Of a stretch of 64,000 nucleotides of DNA, positions 10,177-19,621 are shown piece after piece. The translations under genes were made by a program, and so were the position numbers. The DNA comes from Anaerobiospirillum sp. NML120448 (GTDB taxonomy: Bacteria; Pseudomonadota; Gammaproteobacteria; Enterobacterales; Succinivibrionaceae), in contig NZ_JALKIM010000010.1 in assembly GCF_023050945.1 (NCBI RefSeq), forward strand, positions 20,486-84,485. Direction: 5' to 3'. Positions within the stretch are counted from its first letter, which is position 1. Each line of letters opens with the position of its first letter. Below the pieces are notes generated by a model that was not told where the DNA came from, ran no database searches, and saw nothing but the letters and a program-made list of their open reading frames with translations.

Positions 10177-11169
10177 CTATTGCTTATTTTGGTTGTTCTG
10201 ATCATTCTGTGCATTAGGGTTAAAACCGTAGTTTTTGTTTGGATCATAATTGTTTGGATCTGGCTTAAAGCTATTTTCTGATGGATTGAAACCATTGTTT
10301 TGGCTTGGGTCAAAGCCTTGATTTGGATTAAAGCCATTATTAGCTGGGTTGAAACCATTGTTTTGGCTTGGGTCAAAGCCTTGATTTGGGTTAAAGCCAT
10401 TATTAGCTGGGTTAAAACCATTGTTTTGGCTTGGGTCAAAGCCTTGATTTGGGTTAAAGCCATTATTAGCTGGGTTGAAACCATTGTTTTGGCTTGGGTC
10501 AAAGCCTTGATTTGGATTAAAGCCATTATTAGCTGGGTTGAAACCATTGTTTTGGCTTGGGTCAAAGCCTTGATTTGGATTAAAGCCGCCTTGATTTTGG
10601 TTAAAGTTGTTGTAGTTTTGGTTATTGCTGTTGCGGTGTTGGTTGCGGGCATCACCAAACATTCTCTTAGCCTCTTGGAAAGAGAAATCGTTAGTAATAT
10701 CAGAGTAATCAATCTCTAAAGGATCTTGACCAAAACGGTTTTGACCAATAGTGCCACGGGTGACAAACAACACTAAGAGATAAATTGAGGCAGCAAAAGG
10801 TAAGATGAAGGTAATATAGGTAATAGTTGCTAAGGTCTCAGAACGAGTTGACACTACTATCATCGACATGACCAAGATTAATAATAAGGCACCAGTTGGT
10901 AATAGCAGGAAAAAGCCACTCTTATCTTTATCATGTAAACGACGAATGCTTGCCATTAAAGAGAGCCACCATAGGGCAATAGAAACAAAGAAGCCTAGAA
11001 AACCTACAATTATGCCTAAGATAGGAATCACAGATAGAATACCTAGTGCCAGCTCAACTAAGAAAGCAAATAAGTTAAACCACCAAAACTCTGAACGTGA
11101 TGCACGATCTTTCCAATTGAAAGGTTTTTTAAAGACACAGATTTTAACTGCCTGTACGAATGTAAGCAT
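10177..11169 (-). CDS. DUF805 membrane protein with 21-residue Gly-Phe-Asn-Pro repeats
   Basis: A 330-aa protein. Residues ~1-165 are a DUF805 domain: the opening KPFNWKDRASRSEFWWF, four hydrophobic segments, the central SIRRLHDKDKSG motif and the closing GQNRFGQDPLE motif. DUF805 proteins are small inner-membrane proteins of unknown function. Residues ~190-300 are a tail of 21-aa units, each made of three heptads (NNGFNPA, NNGFNPN, QGFDPSQ), with about 4.5 copies that are nearly identical at DNA level (63-bp period, ~10285-10580). The end is Asn/Gln rich. GGAG lies seven bases before the ATG. Two paralogues follow upstream in the same orientation, each with its own terminator, so this is a gene family cluster, not a tight operon. 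Confidence 0.85.
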   Translation of the reverse strand: MLTFVQAVKICVFKKPFNWKDRASRSEFWWFNLFAFLVELALGILSVIPILGIIVGFLGFFVSIALWWLSLMASIRRLHDKDKSGFFLLLPTGALLLILVMSMIVVSTRSETLATITYITFILPFAASIYLLVLFVTRGTIGQNRFGQDPLEIDYSDITNDFSFQEAKRMFGDARNQHRNSNNQNYNNFNQNQGGFNPNQGFDPSQNNGFNPANNGFNPNQGFDPSQNNGFNPANNGFNPNQGFDPSQNNGFNPANNGFNPNQGFDPSQNNGFNPANNGFNPNQGFDPSQNNGFNPSENSFKPDPNNYDPNKNYGFNPNAQNDQNNQNKQ

Positions 11170-11190
11170 GTTTTTTCTCCTCAGTTTTAG

Positions 11191-11230
11191 CTAAAAAAGT
11201 GGAAAGCTTACAGCTCTTTCACTTTTTTAG
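11191..11230 (-). terminator. Terminator between DUF805 genes
   Basis: CTAAAAAAGTGGAAAG (11191-11206) pairs with CTTTCACTTTTTTAG (11216-11230) with one bulged G. It ends in T6 on either strand. It lies downstream of the 11284-11892 gene and just upstream of the next start at 11169. Confidence 0.75.
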
Positions 11231-11283
11231 ATATGCTCATTTTTTCCTAGAACAACCACATATCATTTATGGGGTTGGTATTA

Positions 11284-11892
11284 TTATTTGTTGTTGGCTA
11301 CATAAGACGAATAGCCATGAAACTTGTTAGCTGCTCTTAGTTGCTCTTGATCAAAGAGCTCTTGAGCTAACTCAAAGTCAAAGTGCCTATTGTTATTGTT
11401 ATTTTCCTCAGCAAAAACTCTTAATCCCTCATAAGGATCAGGGCCATACTTATTAGGGCCTCTATTACCCTCACACAAAGTTAAAAAGAAAATATAGAAA
11501 CTAACTACCCACGCAATAATATTAAGTGGGGTTAATATGATTGACCCAAGATCATCATCTACAATTTGGTATATAAAGCCATACTCATAGCCTACACCTA
11601 CGACTAGATCTATCAGGATTGGAATTACGGGAAAGATCACCAATAATCCACTTCTGCCCACATCATGTAGTCGTCTAACTGTTAATGCAAACATAAAGCC
11701 AGTAATTGCCCAGGTCAGATAGCTCCAAAACTCATCAATATAGACTATGTCTGCGATCACTATGAATATGACTGTTAGCTCTATTAGGAAAAACAATAAG
11801 AACACGTACCAAAACTCAGCACGTGAGGCACGTCCTGTAAGGTGTAATGGCTTTTTAATAAAAGCTTGAGTGATAGCTTGCAAAAAAGTCAT
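11284..11892 (-). CDS. DUF805 family membrane protein
   Basis: A 202-aa DUF805 protein, second of three adjacent paralogues. It has the family hallmarks KKPLHLTGRASRAEFWYVF at residues ~14-32, four hydrophobic segments, TVRRLHDVGRSG in the middle and RGPNKYGPDPYEG at ~residue 150. Unlike its neighbours it lacks the Gly-Phe-Asn-Pro tail and ends in a short charged segment. AGGAG sits 11 bases upstream of the ATG. Function is unknown; the family often sits near cell-envelope genes. Confidence 0.85.
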   Translation of the reverse strand: MTFLQAITQAFIKKPLHLTGRASRAEFWYVFLLFFLIELTVIFIVIADIVYIDEFWSYLTWAITGFMFALTVRRLHDVGRSGLLVIFPVIPILIDLVVGVGYEYGFIYQIVDDDLGSIILTPLNIIAWVVSFYIFFLTLCEGNRGPNKYGPDPYEGLRVFAEENNNNNRHFDFELAQELFDQEQLRAANKFHGYSSYVANNK

Positions 11893-12226
11893 TCCTAAAG
11901 AGCACTCCTTAAAGCTAAAGCTAAACCGAATACCTAAATAATTATTAAGGTAGTTTAGCTAATACGCAATTGTCTACCTACTAAAAAGGTGATTTAGCTT
12001 TTAGTTTTTGTTCATTTTCCTTATTTTGCACCAATTATGTGCACTAGTAGTTTTTTGTCCTTACCAAGCTCTCTAATTCTTTGCAGCAGCCAAATTTTAG
12101 GCACTAATAGGCACTAAAAAGCCTTAGCAGCAAACAACTACTAAGGCTAGCGCTTTAACTTAAGTAAGATAAATCTGATATGGAGGCTTAATTATTCTTT
12201 ATGCCAGAGCTCCTATCACTCTGAGC
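11893..12226. other. Intergenic region between DUF805 genes
   Basis: 334 bp. It contains the terminator of the 12227-12901 gene at 12116-12148 and must hold the promoter of the 11284-11892 gene. Nothing else is seen. Confidence 0.4.
12116..12148 (-). terminator. Terminator after the third DUF805 gene
   Basis: AGCCTTAG (12120-12127) and CTAAGGCT (12141-12148) form an 8-bp stem; on the minus strand it is followed by T5. Confidence 0.75.
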
Positions 12227-12901
12227 TTACTTGCCATCTCCTCCATTATTGTTTGGATTAAAGCCCTGCTGTGCTGGATTGAAACCATTGTCAGCTGGGT
12301 TAAAGCCCTGCTGGTTAGGGTTGAAGCCATTATTAGTTGGGTTGAAGCCTTTCTCTACTTGGTTAGAGGTTCTCATGGTTGGTTTAATTGGCTGTTGGCT
12401 TTGATTGTATTGGGCAAAATTATTATGTGTGGAGAGCAAATCAAGCTCTAAAGGATCAGGGCCAAAGCGATTTGCACCTACAGTGCCACGTTTGCAGAAC
12501 CAGCACAACAGCACCAAAAAATAGATAAGTACAGCAAACACACCTAGAATTAGCACTATATGAACAGGTGATTTTTCATCTGCCCATGGATCAACAGTTA
12601 AAGCTAAAATAATAATTGCTAGTAGCAAATATAGGTATGGGGCAAACAACCACCAAGCGCTTTTGTTTAGATCATGCATGCGTCTAATAGACACCATGGT
12701 ATGAAGCCACAATAATGGAATGCTAAAAAAACTCATTATCATGTTCGTCGAACTGTTTATTTCAGCCAATGGCGAGATAAAAATAGAAATCAAATTCATA
12801 AAAAGAAAAAACCACCAAAACTCAGAACGAGAGGCACGATCTTTCCAGTTGAAAGGCTTTTTGATAATACAAATTTTTAGTGCTTGAGGAAAAGAAATCA
12901 T
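12227..12901 (-). CDS. DUF805 membrane protein with Gly-Phe-Asn-Pro tail
   Basis: A 224-aa DUF805 paralogue from the ATG at 12901; an upstream TTG at 12937 would add 12 poorly supported residues. The opening KKPFNWKDRASRSEFWWF is nearly identical to the 10177-11169 protein. SIRRMHDLNKSAWW and GANRFGPDPLELD follow. The tail (~residues 180-224) has six GFNP units of 7-8 residues (GFNPTNN, GFNPNQQ, GFNPADN, GFNPAQQ). The shared but differently organised tail suggests the repeat grows by slippage and can move between paralogues. Function is unknown. Confidence 0.84.
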   Translation of the reverse strand: MISFPQALKICIIKKPFNWKDRASRSEFWWFFLFMNLISIFISPLAEINSSTNMIMSFFSIPLLWLHTMVSIRRMHDLNKSAWWLFAPYLYLLLAIIILALTVDPWADEKSPVHIVLILGVFAVLIYFLVLLCWFCKRGTVGANRFGPDPLELDLLSTHNNFAQYNQSQQPIKPTMRTSNQVEKGFNPTNNGFNPNQQGFNPADNGFNPAQQGFNPNNNGGDGK

Positions 12902-12961
12902 AGTTTGGGTACCCAAGGTGTTAGCTGCAAGGCGCAAGCTGAAAGCTGCAAGCTGCTAGGA

Positions 12962-12992
12962 GCAAGCTGCAACTAAAATAGTTGCAGCTTGC
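12962..12992 (-). terminator. 12-bp hairpin after the unknown membrane protein
   Basis: GCAAGCTGCAAC (12962-12973) and GTTGCAGCTTGC (12981-12992) are perfect inverted repeats with a 7-nt loop. It lies 9 bp past the stop at 13001, but no T-run follows, so termination is possible, not certain. Confidence 0.5.
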
Positions 12993-13000
12993 TTGTGAGA

Positions 13001-13936
13001 CTAGAAGATTTGCCAGATAGCAAACAACACTTCAATGAAACCTGACCAAATGGCAAAAGCACCAAAATACACCATGCCTAAAATTGAGCATAAGCTATTA
13101 AGAGGATGCATTACCAGGCCAACAATACCACCAACTACAGCATTACCAAGGGCTAGCCATAAGTCGAGTATGTAGCCAACTAAACCTACTAAGAAGTCCA
13201 AGGCTAATACTACGAACACACAAAAAGAGCCTGTATGCGAGCCCGTAAATTGCTTAAAGCTTTTGGAGGCAAAAATTACAGCTAAGGCTTCACTAACAAT
13301 TTTTTGAGGGGCATTAACGATCCAAGTGAAGGTATACAACAACATGGAAGGGCCATCAGTTGCTGAGCCTAAAAATACTGCCCTATTCTTTTTGTCAAAC
13401 ATATAAAGCGAATATTGCTTTTGTGAGATACCAAGACGATAGGCTAAATTAAGATTTTCTAAAGACTCTTTGTTGTAGAAGGTAAGGAGCTTAATGATTG
13501 CATTATCATGGCCCTCAAAGCGATTAATTTCACTCCAATTAGAACTTACCATGAAGGAGGTAAAGCTCGTATTGGTGCTTAGCTTACAAAAACGCTTGGT
13601 GTGTTCTAAAGGCTCTTCTGGGCCAAAAAAGTCCTCAGCTATTATGTCTAATTCAGAAGGGATTAGCTGGGTATTGATGTAAGATCCAGTGCAATTAACC
13701 ACAGGCAACTTACCAATTACCTCACCTTGTGAAGCAAGCGAAGTCACTGGGGTGGTAATGTAGTTGTAGATGCGGCTAGCGCTATGAGCAAAGGTGCCAC
13801 CATTTAGCCACACAAAATAGCCAAAGAAGGCAGCGATTAGTAATAAACCAAATAAAGCAGATACTAATTCTGAACCTTTACTTGAGCTAGAGCTAGAGCT
13901 AGTTTTAGCTCTTTCCTTATTATTCTGTTGACTCAT
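13001..13936 (-). CDS. Unknown membrane protein
   Basis: A 311-aa protein I do not recognise. A polar N-terminus with a Ser run (KTSSSSSSSKGSE) is followed by one hydrophobic segment (~residues 28-46, SALFGLLLIAAFFGYFVWL). A soluble, probably periplasmic, region of ~150 residues with two Cys comes next, and then three or four C-terminal hydrophobic segments (~residues 235-311). It lies upstream of, and co-oriented with, the DUF805 group, and may belong to it. The insertion sequence at 14100 sits 163 bp before its start and may have displaced its promoter. Confidence 0.55.
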   Translation of the reverse strand: MSQQNNKERAKTSSSSSSSKGSELVSALFGLLLIAAFFGYFVWLNGGTFAHSASRIYNYITTPVTSLASQGEVIGKLPVVNCTGSYINTQLIPSELDIIAEDFFGPEEPLEHTKRFCKLSTNTSFTSFMVSSNWSEINRFEGHDNAIIKLLTFYNKESLENLNLAYRLGISQKQYSLYMFDKKNRAVFLGSATDGPSMLLYTFTWIVNAPQKIVSEALAVIFASKSFKQFTGSHTGSFCVFVVLALDFLVGLVGYILDLWLALGNAVVGGIVGLVMHPLNSLCSILGMVYFGAFAIWSGFIEVLFAIWQIF

Positions 13937-14090
13937 ATTATTATTATCCTAAGACTACTGTAATTGGCCTAAAGGCCAAATATCATATGGGAAGAAAATG
14001 ATTAGAGTTGCTAAAGATAGGCTCAAAGCAACTATAGTGCATAAGACCAAAGGTCTTTAGTAGCCAGGATTTCTCTTATGAAGAGAGAAT

Positions 14091-14099
14091 GGAAAACGT
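14091..14099. repeat. Target-site duplication, left copy
   Basis: GGAAAACGT directly abuts the left end of the insertion sequence and is repeated at 15731-15739. Confidence 0.9.
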
Positions 14100-15730
14100 C
14101 ATGATTTCCTAATTAAGAACGGTCAAGCTAAAAAAGCTGACAAATAACTTATTATGAGAAGGGAGAAATTTTTATGTATTATAGAAGGCATAACCAAACA
14201 TACACAGAAAAAAAGGGGTTATGCCATGTTCAATTGTCAATTACTTCCAGCCAAAACTCAAGAACTTTTTAATATCATCAAATCATTTGATATAAGACAA
14301 CTTTCTAAGGAAGTCGGCTTTATAGAAAGAGTACGTAAGTTATGTCCTGAAGCTCTTATTATGGCTCTTTTAACTTTGTGTTCGATTCGAAATGTTTCAG
14401 ACGGTCAAGATAATGGCTTTGATATTTGCGAAATAGCCTCTTATTACAACTTATACATTGAAAAATATCCTGAGCTTGGAGGGGTAAAAGTCTCTGCAAA
14501 AGATATTGACTTTCAAATATATAAGCCAGGATTAACCGTTTTGATGCGTACTGTCTTTGAGAAGTTATTAAAACATCCTTTTGATTCAAATCGTGAAAAA
14601 ATATGCGAGCTTAAATCTGAGTTATCTAATTGTTTAGGATTTGAGATAAGCGATATAGTCTTACATGATGGCTGCTACAAAATAGTACATAGCTCTCTAT
14701 GCAATGATTTTCCAGCTACAAGAAAATCGTCTTCTAAGCAATCAGCTCAAATGGGATTGCAAACAGCCTTAAGTTTAACTGCCGAGACAATAACCTCTTT
14801 AACAATAACTAGCGCAACAGCAAATGAGCGTAACTATCTATGTTTTCAAAAAGGGTGTATCCATATTTGTGATGCAGGGTATATAAAGTATGAATTGTTT
14901 GATGAAGCTACAAAGGCAGGGGCATTACTTATTATTAAGGGCTACTCAAATACTTCAGGTACGATTTTAGAAGCAAAAGTAAACGGAATTATTGATAAAA
15001 GCTTAGCAGGAAAAAGCCTTAAAAGCATTAAAAATTTACCAGAAACCATCAATATTGATATGAAGGTTGCTCTTAAAGGCAAGGATAAAACTGCCTTTGT
15101 GGATTCTAATGGTAATACTAAAATGATGCAAAACAATATTATTGTTCGCATAATAAGATTTTTTGATCCTCATAAAGGTAAGTGTGGCTTTATTTTAACC
15201 AACATACCATCCTGTGTAACAGGCAATATCATAAAGGCTTTACTAAAGCTAAGATGGCAGATTGAGTTATTTTTCCGTGATCTTAAAGGATATAACAATT
15301 TAAGGGCAGCTAAGACAACAAGCAAAAGCTTATCTTTAACTTTTGTTTGGGCTAGCCTAACCTCTCAATTACTTAAGTCTATATTTAGGCGATCATTGTC
15401 TTTAAGTTTTAATATGGAAATATCTACTAGACGATTAGAGAAATTCTCGTGTTTTAGTCAACTTTATAAAGATCTTGTTTTATTTGCTTTTGGTGTTGAA
15501 TCAAAAATCAATGATTCTTATAAGCTACTATCGAATAATCCAGATTTAATTAAAAAGGCCAAAAATACAACAAAACAGATTCAAGAGTTAAGATCTATGA
15601 ATGCTGTTTTAGATGAAATTAAAAGACTATTTAACTGTCCTGAGATCTGCTTTCCCTTACCAGAACTACCATTGCTTCCTTTAAAAAAATAGAATAATTA
15701 AAGCTCAATACTCTTAATTAGGAAATCATG
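14100..15730 (+). mobile_element. Complete IS4-type insertion sequence, 1,631 bp
   Basis: It is bounded by 19-bp perfect terminal inverted repeats, CATGATTTCCTAATTAAGA at 14100-14118 and its reverse complement at 15712-15730. A 9-bp target duplication, GGAAAACGT, flanks it (14091-14099 and 15731-15739). It contains one transposase gene. The intact ends, intact ORF and perfect duplication indicate a recent insertion. A second copy, in opposite orientation, begins at 63874. Confidence 0.95.
14154..15692 (+). CDS. IS4-family transposase
   Basis: A 512-aa DDE transposase filling the element. The catalytic acids are apparent: Asp in IVLHDGCYKIV (~residue 171), Asp in ICDAGYIKYELF (~residue 242), and the IS4 C-terminal signature LRWQIELFFRDLKGYNNLR with the catalytic Glu (~residue 367) plus the spaced Arg and Lys. 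It cuts and joins the element ends. An alternative ATG at 14226 (MFNCQLLPAKTQE) has GGGG upstream and may be the real start; the first 24 residues are basic and could be leader. The stop lies 20 bp before the right inverted repeat. Confidence 0.9.
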   Translation: MRREKFLCIIEGITKHTQKKRGYAMFNCQLLPAKTQELFNIIKSFDIRQLSKEVGFIERVRKLCPEALIMALLTLCSIRNVSDGQDNGFDICEIASYYNLYIEKYPELGGVKVSAKDIDFQIYKPGLTVLMRTVFEKLLKHPFDSNREKICELKSELSNCLGFEISDIVLHDGCYKIVHSSLCNDFPATRKSSSKQSAQMGLQTALSLTAETITSLTITSATANERNYLCFQKGCIHICDAGYIKYELFDEATKAGALLIIKGYSNTSGTILEAKVNGIIDKSLAGKSLKSIKNLPETINIDMKVALKGKDKTAFVDSNGNTKMMQNNIIVRIIRFFDPHKGKCGFILTNIPSCVTGNIIKALLKLRWQIELFFRDLKGYNNLRAAKTTSKSLSLTFVWASLTSQLLKSIFRRSLSLSFNMEISTRRLEKFSCFSQLYKDLVLFAFGVESKINDSYKLLSNNPDLIKKAKNTTKQIQELRSMNAVLDEIKRLFNCPEICFPLPELPLLPLKK

Positions 15731-15739
15731 GGAAAACGT
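15731..15739. repeat. Target-site duplication, right copy
   Basis: GGAAAACGT directly follows the right inverted repeat, matching 14091-14099. Confidence 0.9.
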
Positions 15740-16324
15740 AATAGATAACTGGGGATAGTTGGGAGGTGAAAAAAGATGTCAACTATCTGGCCTGCATTGT
15801 ATTAATATCTATTCGGCCATGCAAGTATTTTTGCTTAAATTGTAATTAAATCATGTTTTTTGCTCCTACTGCCCCGTTTTAATAGCTAGTTTGCAAGCTT
15901 AATCTTAATGGAATAAAAGATGGTGCCTACTTTTTTGCTGTTGTATTAAGTTAGCTATGGGACTGGTTAGTTGTTTTGCATTGCATTGCATTGGAGCGAA
16001 GTGGACTAGATTGGACTGGACTGGACTGGGCTGTGGTGTTTTGGGGCGCTATAAATCAACCAATAAACAAAAGACCTCATGGGCTTTTTAGGCCTATGAG
16101 GTCTTTTAGTATGTAAACCTAGCTAGTATGGGCTTTGGCCGATGCTTGGCAAAGCTTGGCCTTGCCAAGATTGGTATTAGTGGAGGCTGGTTTGGAGCTC
16201 ACTTATACCTTTAATGGCTCTGGTGTGCTTTAGCTTTAGCTTTTGCTTAAGCTTAAGCTTAAGCTTTGGCGAAAGCTAGCTGGGTTTAGTTTAGTTTGGT
16301 TTTGTTTAGTTGGTTTGGGTTGGT
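15740..16324. other. Gene-free region after the insertion sequence
   Basis: 585 bp. It holds the terminator at 16069-16107, a GACTGGACTGG tract (16000-16035) and repeated AAGCTT/GCTTAAGC steps (16230-16275). No gene. Confidence 0.4.
16069..16107 (-). terminator. Terminator downstream of the alcohol dehydrogenase
   Basis: AAAAGACCTCAT (16069-16080) and ATGAGGTCTTTT (16096-16107) form a 12-bp stem with A/T flanks on both sides, so it can act in either direction. It is 218 bp past the alcohol dehydrogenase stop. Confidence 0.75.
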
Positions 16325-17488
16325 TTAGAGGCTGTTGCGATAGATTTGCTTTACGTCCTCGAGGTAGAGAGGGCGAGGGCATTGATCGAGGCCTGGGTTG
16401 AATTTGATGCAGTGCTCGGCCATTTCATCAATGTGGCTATCATCGATACCTAAAGCAGTTAAATTGTTAGGGAGACCAATGGAGGTAAAGAATTGTTCGG
16501 TCTTGTTAATAGCCTCGTTAGCCATAGCAAAACGATCTGCTTGCTCTGGCATATCAAATACGGCCTTGCCATAATGACAGAAGCGTTCAACAGTATCATC
16601 ATTTAAGGCATAGCGCATTAAATGTGGGGTTAAAATAGCTAAACCTACACCGTGAGTAATGTCGTAAATAGCAGAAAGCTCATGCTCCATGCCGTGGCAT
16701 GGCCATGGACGGATACCATTACCTAAAGAGCAAATACCATTACAGGCTAAAGAAGAGGCCCACATCATTTGAGCACGAGCATCATAATCCTGTGGATCTT
16801 TTAATAAGCGAGGAGCGCAAGCAATAATAGTACGCAAAATGGTCTCACAAATACCATCAGATACTAAATTGCTATCCTTGCAAAAATACTGCTCATAAAT
16901 ATGAGACATGATGTCAGCAGCGCCAGCAGCAGTCTGATTAGCTGGTACAGAATAAGTATATTGTGGATCTAAGATAGAAACACGAGGGTAGATGTGATCA
17001 CTAATTAAAGGAAGCTTTTCATTAGTTTCTAAATTAGAAATTACAGAGCCATAGTCAAACTCAGAGCCTGTGGCTGATAAAGTTAAAATGGTGACTAATG
17101 GTAGTGCCTTTTTTACTTTGTTCCAGTCTAGAACTAAGTCCCAAGCATCACCTTCATAGCAGGCACCAGCACAAATGGCCTTAGCACAATCTAATACTGA
17201 GCCACCGCCTACAGCTAACACAACTTCTACGCCCTTATCTTTGCAGATTTGAACGCCATTGCGTACTGAGGTAATACGTGGATTTGGCTCAACACCTGAG
17301 AGCTCAAAAATTTCACAATCATTAAGCTTTGCTAACACACTATCATATAAGCCAGAGCGCTTAATGGAGCTACCGCCATAAACTAATAATACTTTCTTGC
17401 CGATAGCAACTACTTCATCGTGTAATGACTCAATAGTGCCCTTACCAAAATGAACCTTAGTTGGGGTATGAAAAACAAAATTTTCCAT
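16325..17488 (-). CDS. Iron-type (group III) alcohol dehydrogenase, YqhD/Bdh-like
   Basis: A 387-aa cytosolic NAD(P)H-dependent alcohol dehydrogenase or aldehyde reductase. The ATG at 17488 has TTAGGAGT ten bases upstream; the preceding TTG is too close to it. Near the start, VHFGKGTIESL matches the family. The dinucleotide-binding motif AVGGGSVLDCAKAI is at ~residues 94-107. Metal ligands are apparent as the Asp and His of DIMSHIYEQ, and the His residues in CHGMEHELSAIYDITHG. Length and sequence resemble YqhD and butanol dehydrogenases, which reduce short aldehydes with NADPH. It stands alone with its own terminator. Confidence 0.87.
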   Translation of the reverse strand: MENFVFHTPTKVHFGKGTIESLHDEVVAIGKKVLLVYGGSSIKRSGLYDSVLAKLNDCEIFELSGVEPNPRITSVRNGVQICKDKGVEVVLAVGGGSVLDCAKAICAGACYEGDAWDLVLDWNKVKKALPLVTILTLSATGSEFDYGSVISNLETNEKLPLISDHIYPRVSILDPQYTYSVPANQTAAGAADIMSHIYEQYFCKDSNLVSDGICETILRTIIACAPRLLKDPQDYDARAQMMWASSLACNGICSLGNGIRPWPCHGMEHELSAIYDITHGVGLAILTPHLMRYALNDDTVERFCHYGKAVFDMPEQADRFAMANEAINKTEQFFTSIGLPNNLTALGIDDSHIDEMAEHCIKFNPGLDQCPRPLYLEDVKQIYRNSL

Positions 17489-18218
17489 TACTAACAATAC
17501 TCCTAACGTACTTGTCTAAAATAGTTTTCCATCAATCCTAACAGAATTTTTTTAGCTGACAATATTTATATGAGCAATGATCTAACGTGCTGATTCGAAC
17601 TTTTTAACTAAAAAGCACACTAGCACACCTAATATTGCTCATTTATCTCAATAAAAGTGCAAAAAGTGAGCAAAAAGCGCCAAATGCTTGGTATTTTTGG
17701 AGCAAGGCTTGGAGATTGGGTCTGTCTATGGTAAAAATTTAGGCAGTCGCTAAAAAGTTTGATTTAACTCTCACTTTTTTTCTAGCTGACTGCTTTCTAG
17801 GCTCATTGGTATTTATTATTGGCGAAAAATTTAAGTTTTTCCTCATTGTTTGCTATTATGCAGGCCAATTAATCCAGTGAGGGGTTAATTTTATTAAGCT
17901 TTATTTTTTTTAGCTTAGGAAAACTAACCAATGGCAGGTTGCACATCTTAGACTGAGGCGCATAGGCGCATCACTAAGATACAAGCTAACAACATTAGTC
18001 TTGGCAACCTTAGGTTTTTCAGCAAACTACTAATTGTTTTTAGTAAAAAGTTTTGTTGTACCACTTAATAATTTTTTAGGAGACATTATCCCTGCTAGTA
18101 AGTCACGGGCTGGTGCCATCAGCTTTATATAGACTTGGTTCAATAAAAGTGCTAAGTGTTCTTATATATTGTGCTTTTGCGCTTGCATGGCTTATCAAGT
18201 ACATAATGTAGAAAATTT
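17489..18218. other. Divergent promoter region
   Basis: 730 bp between the divergent alcohol dehydrogenase and SLC1-type symporter genes, so it must carry both promoters. ATCTTAG (17945-17951) and CTAAGAT (17974-17980) could form a stem enclosing two GCGCA steps, a possible leader structure. No gene seen. Confidence 0.4.
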
Positions 18219-19523
18219 ATGACAAATCAAAGACAGACCTCGACTCTTGAAGCTGCTCGAGCTTCGTTAAGCCCTGAAGAAAAGAAGCGCCGCTTAATTA
18301 ATGCTGCTTTTTATGCTCTCTGTTTGGTATTGGGTGTAGCTTTTGGCTTTATCAATAACCCAAGCTTAAACGAGCTCATGAACTTTATTGCCTCTGTCTT
18401 CACTCGTTTATTCTCTTTTATTGCCGTACCTATTATTGCTTTAGCTTTAATTTCCACTTTAGCTAAGTTAGGCAAGGACTCAAGCTCAGGCAGAATCTTT
18501 AAGCAAACTATTTTCTACACTTTAGCTACTACTATTGTGGCTGCTATTGTAGGTGCTTTACTTTATAAGATCATTGCCCCTGCTAATGTGCCAGCTGAAA
18601 TTGCAGGTACTGCTAATATTGGTGATATTCAGAAAACCACTTATTTAGACCACATTCTTAGTGTTATTCCAAATAACATTTTGCAGCCTTTTGTTGCTGG
18701 TAATGTCTTATCAGTATTATTAATTTCTGCTGCTGTGGGTATTGCCTTAGCCGTAATGCCTAAAAATGAGCGCCGTGATGCCTTATTAAATGGTATTTTA
18801 GGACTTCAAGATGTGCTCTTTATGCTCATTAAGTGGATTATTGCCGTATTACCAATTGGTATTATGGGCTTTACCGCTAAATTAGTAACAGAGCTTGAGC
18901 ATGGTGTAGTATTAGGATCGGTGGCCTCTTACTTTAGCGTAGTAATCAGCGCCAACTTAATTCAGATGTTTATCATCTTACCTTTGTTCTTAGTGTTACG
19001 TGGTTTAAACCCATTCAAGGTAGCTCGTGGCATGTTACCAGCTGTAGCAGTGGCCTTCTTCTCTAAGTCATCTGCTGGTACCTTACCAGTTACTATGGCC
19101 TCAGCTGAGAACAATTGCGGTGTTAATCCAAAGGTAGCACGTTTCGTATTACCAATTTGCACCACCATTAATATGAATGGTTGCGCAGGCTTTATCTTAA
19201 TCACCTCTTTATTCTTAATGCAAAATGCAGGTATTGAGATCACTACAGGTACCGTAATTGCCTGGATCTTCATTGCTACTATTGCTGCTGTAGGTAATGC
19301 AGGTGTACCAATGGGCTGCTACTTCTTAACTATTTCCTTATTAAGCTCTATGAATGTTCCAGTTTTACTCATGGGCATTATCTTACCTGTATATGCAGTG
19401 ATTGATATGATTGAAACTGCAGTTAATGTTTGGTCAGATGCTACTGTAGCTAATATTGTTAATAAGGACTTAGAAGGTGAGCTGGAAAAAGATCAGCACC
19501 AAGGCGATCAGGTAGCCGTCTAA
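18219..19523 (+). CDS. Dicarboxylate/amino acid:cation symporter (SLC1/DAACS family)
   Basis: A 434-aa inner-membrane Na+- or H+-coupled symporter. Eight or more hydrophobic segments and the two re-entrant-loop signatures are visible: the serine-rich SKSSAGTLPVTM in HP1 (~residue 285) and the GNAGVP motif in HP2 (~residue 366). TTINMNGCAGF corresponds to the NMDGTA cation site, and the last helix has DMIETAVNVWSD with the substrate-binding Asp. Substrate (glutamate, aspartate, serine/threonine or a C4-dicarboxylate) cannot be fixed from sequence alone. The N-terminus is a 27-residue hydrophilic extension. A strong terminator follows. Confidence 0.86.
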   Translation: MTNQRQTSTLEAARASLSPEEKKRRLINAAFYALCLVLGVAFGFINNPSLNELMNFIASVFTRLFSFIAVPIIALALISTLAKLGKDSSSGRIFKQTIFYTLATTIVAAIVGALLYKIIAPANVPAEIAGTANIGDIQKTTYLDHILSVIPNNILQPFVAGNVLSVLLISAAVGIALAVMPKNERRDALLNGILGLQDVLFMLIKWIIAVLPIGIMGFTAKLVTELEHGVVLGSVASYFSVVISANLIQMFIILPLFLVLRGLNPFKVARGMLPAVAVAFFSKSSAGTLPVTMASAENNCGVNPKVARFVLPICTTINMNGCAGFILITSLFLMQNAGIEITTGTVIAWIFIATIAAVGNAGVPMGCYFLTISLLSSMNVPVLLMGIILPVYAVIDMIETAVNVWSDATVANIVNKDLEGELEKDQHQGDQVAV

Positions 19524-19553
19524 TTTATTAGGTCTTTATTTTAAAAAACCAAT

Positions 19554-19590
19554 AGCAAAAGAGCGCAAATAATGTTTGCGCTCTTTTGCT
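19554..19590 (+). terminator. Strong hairpin terminator after the symporter
   Basis: AGCAAAAGAGCGCAAA (19554-19569) and TTTGCGCTCTTTTGCT (19575-19590) form a perfect 16-bp stem with a 5-nt loop, followed by TTATCTTT. It ends only 31 bp before the next start, so the MFS gene must use readthrough or a promoter overlapping this stem. Confidence 0.85.
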
Positions 19591-19621
19591 TTATCTTTAG
19601 ATTAAATTGATGGAGGATAAT

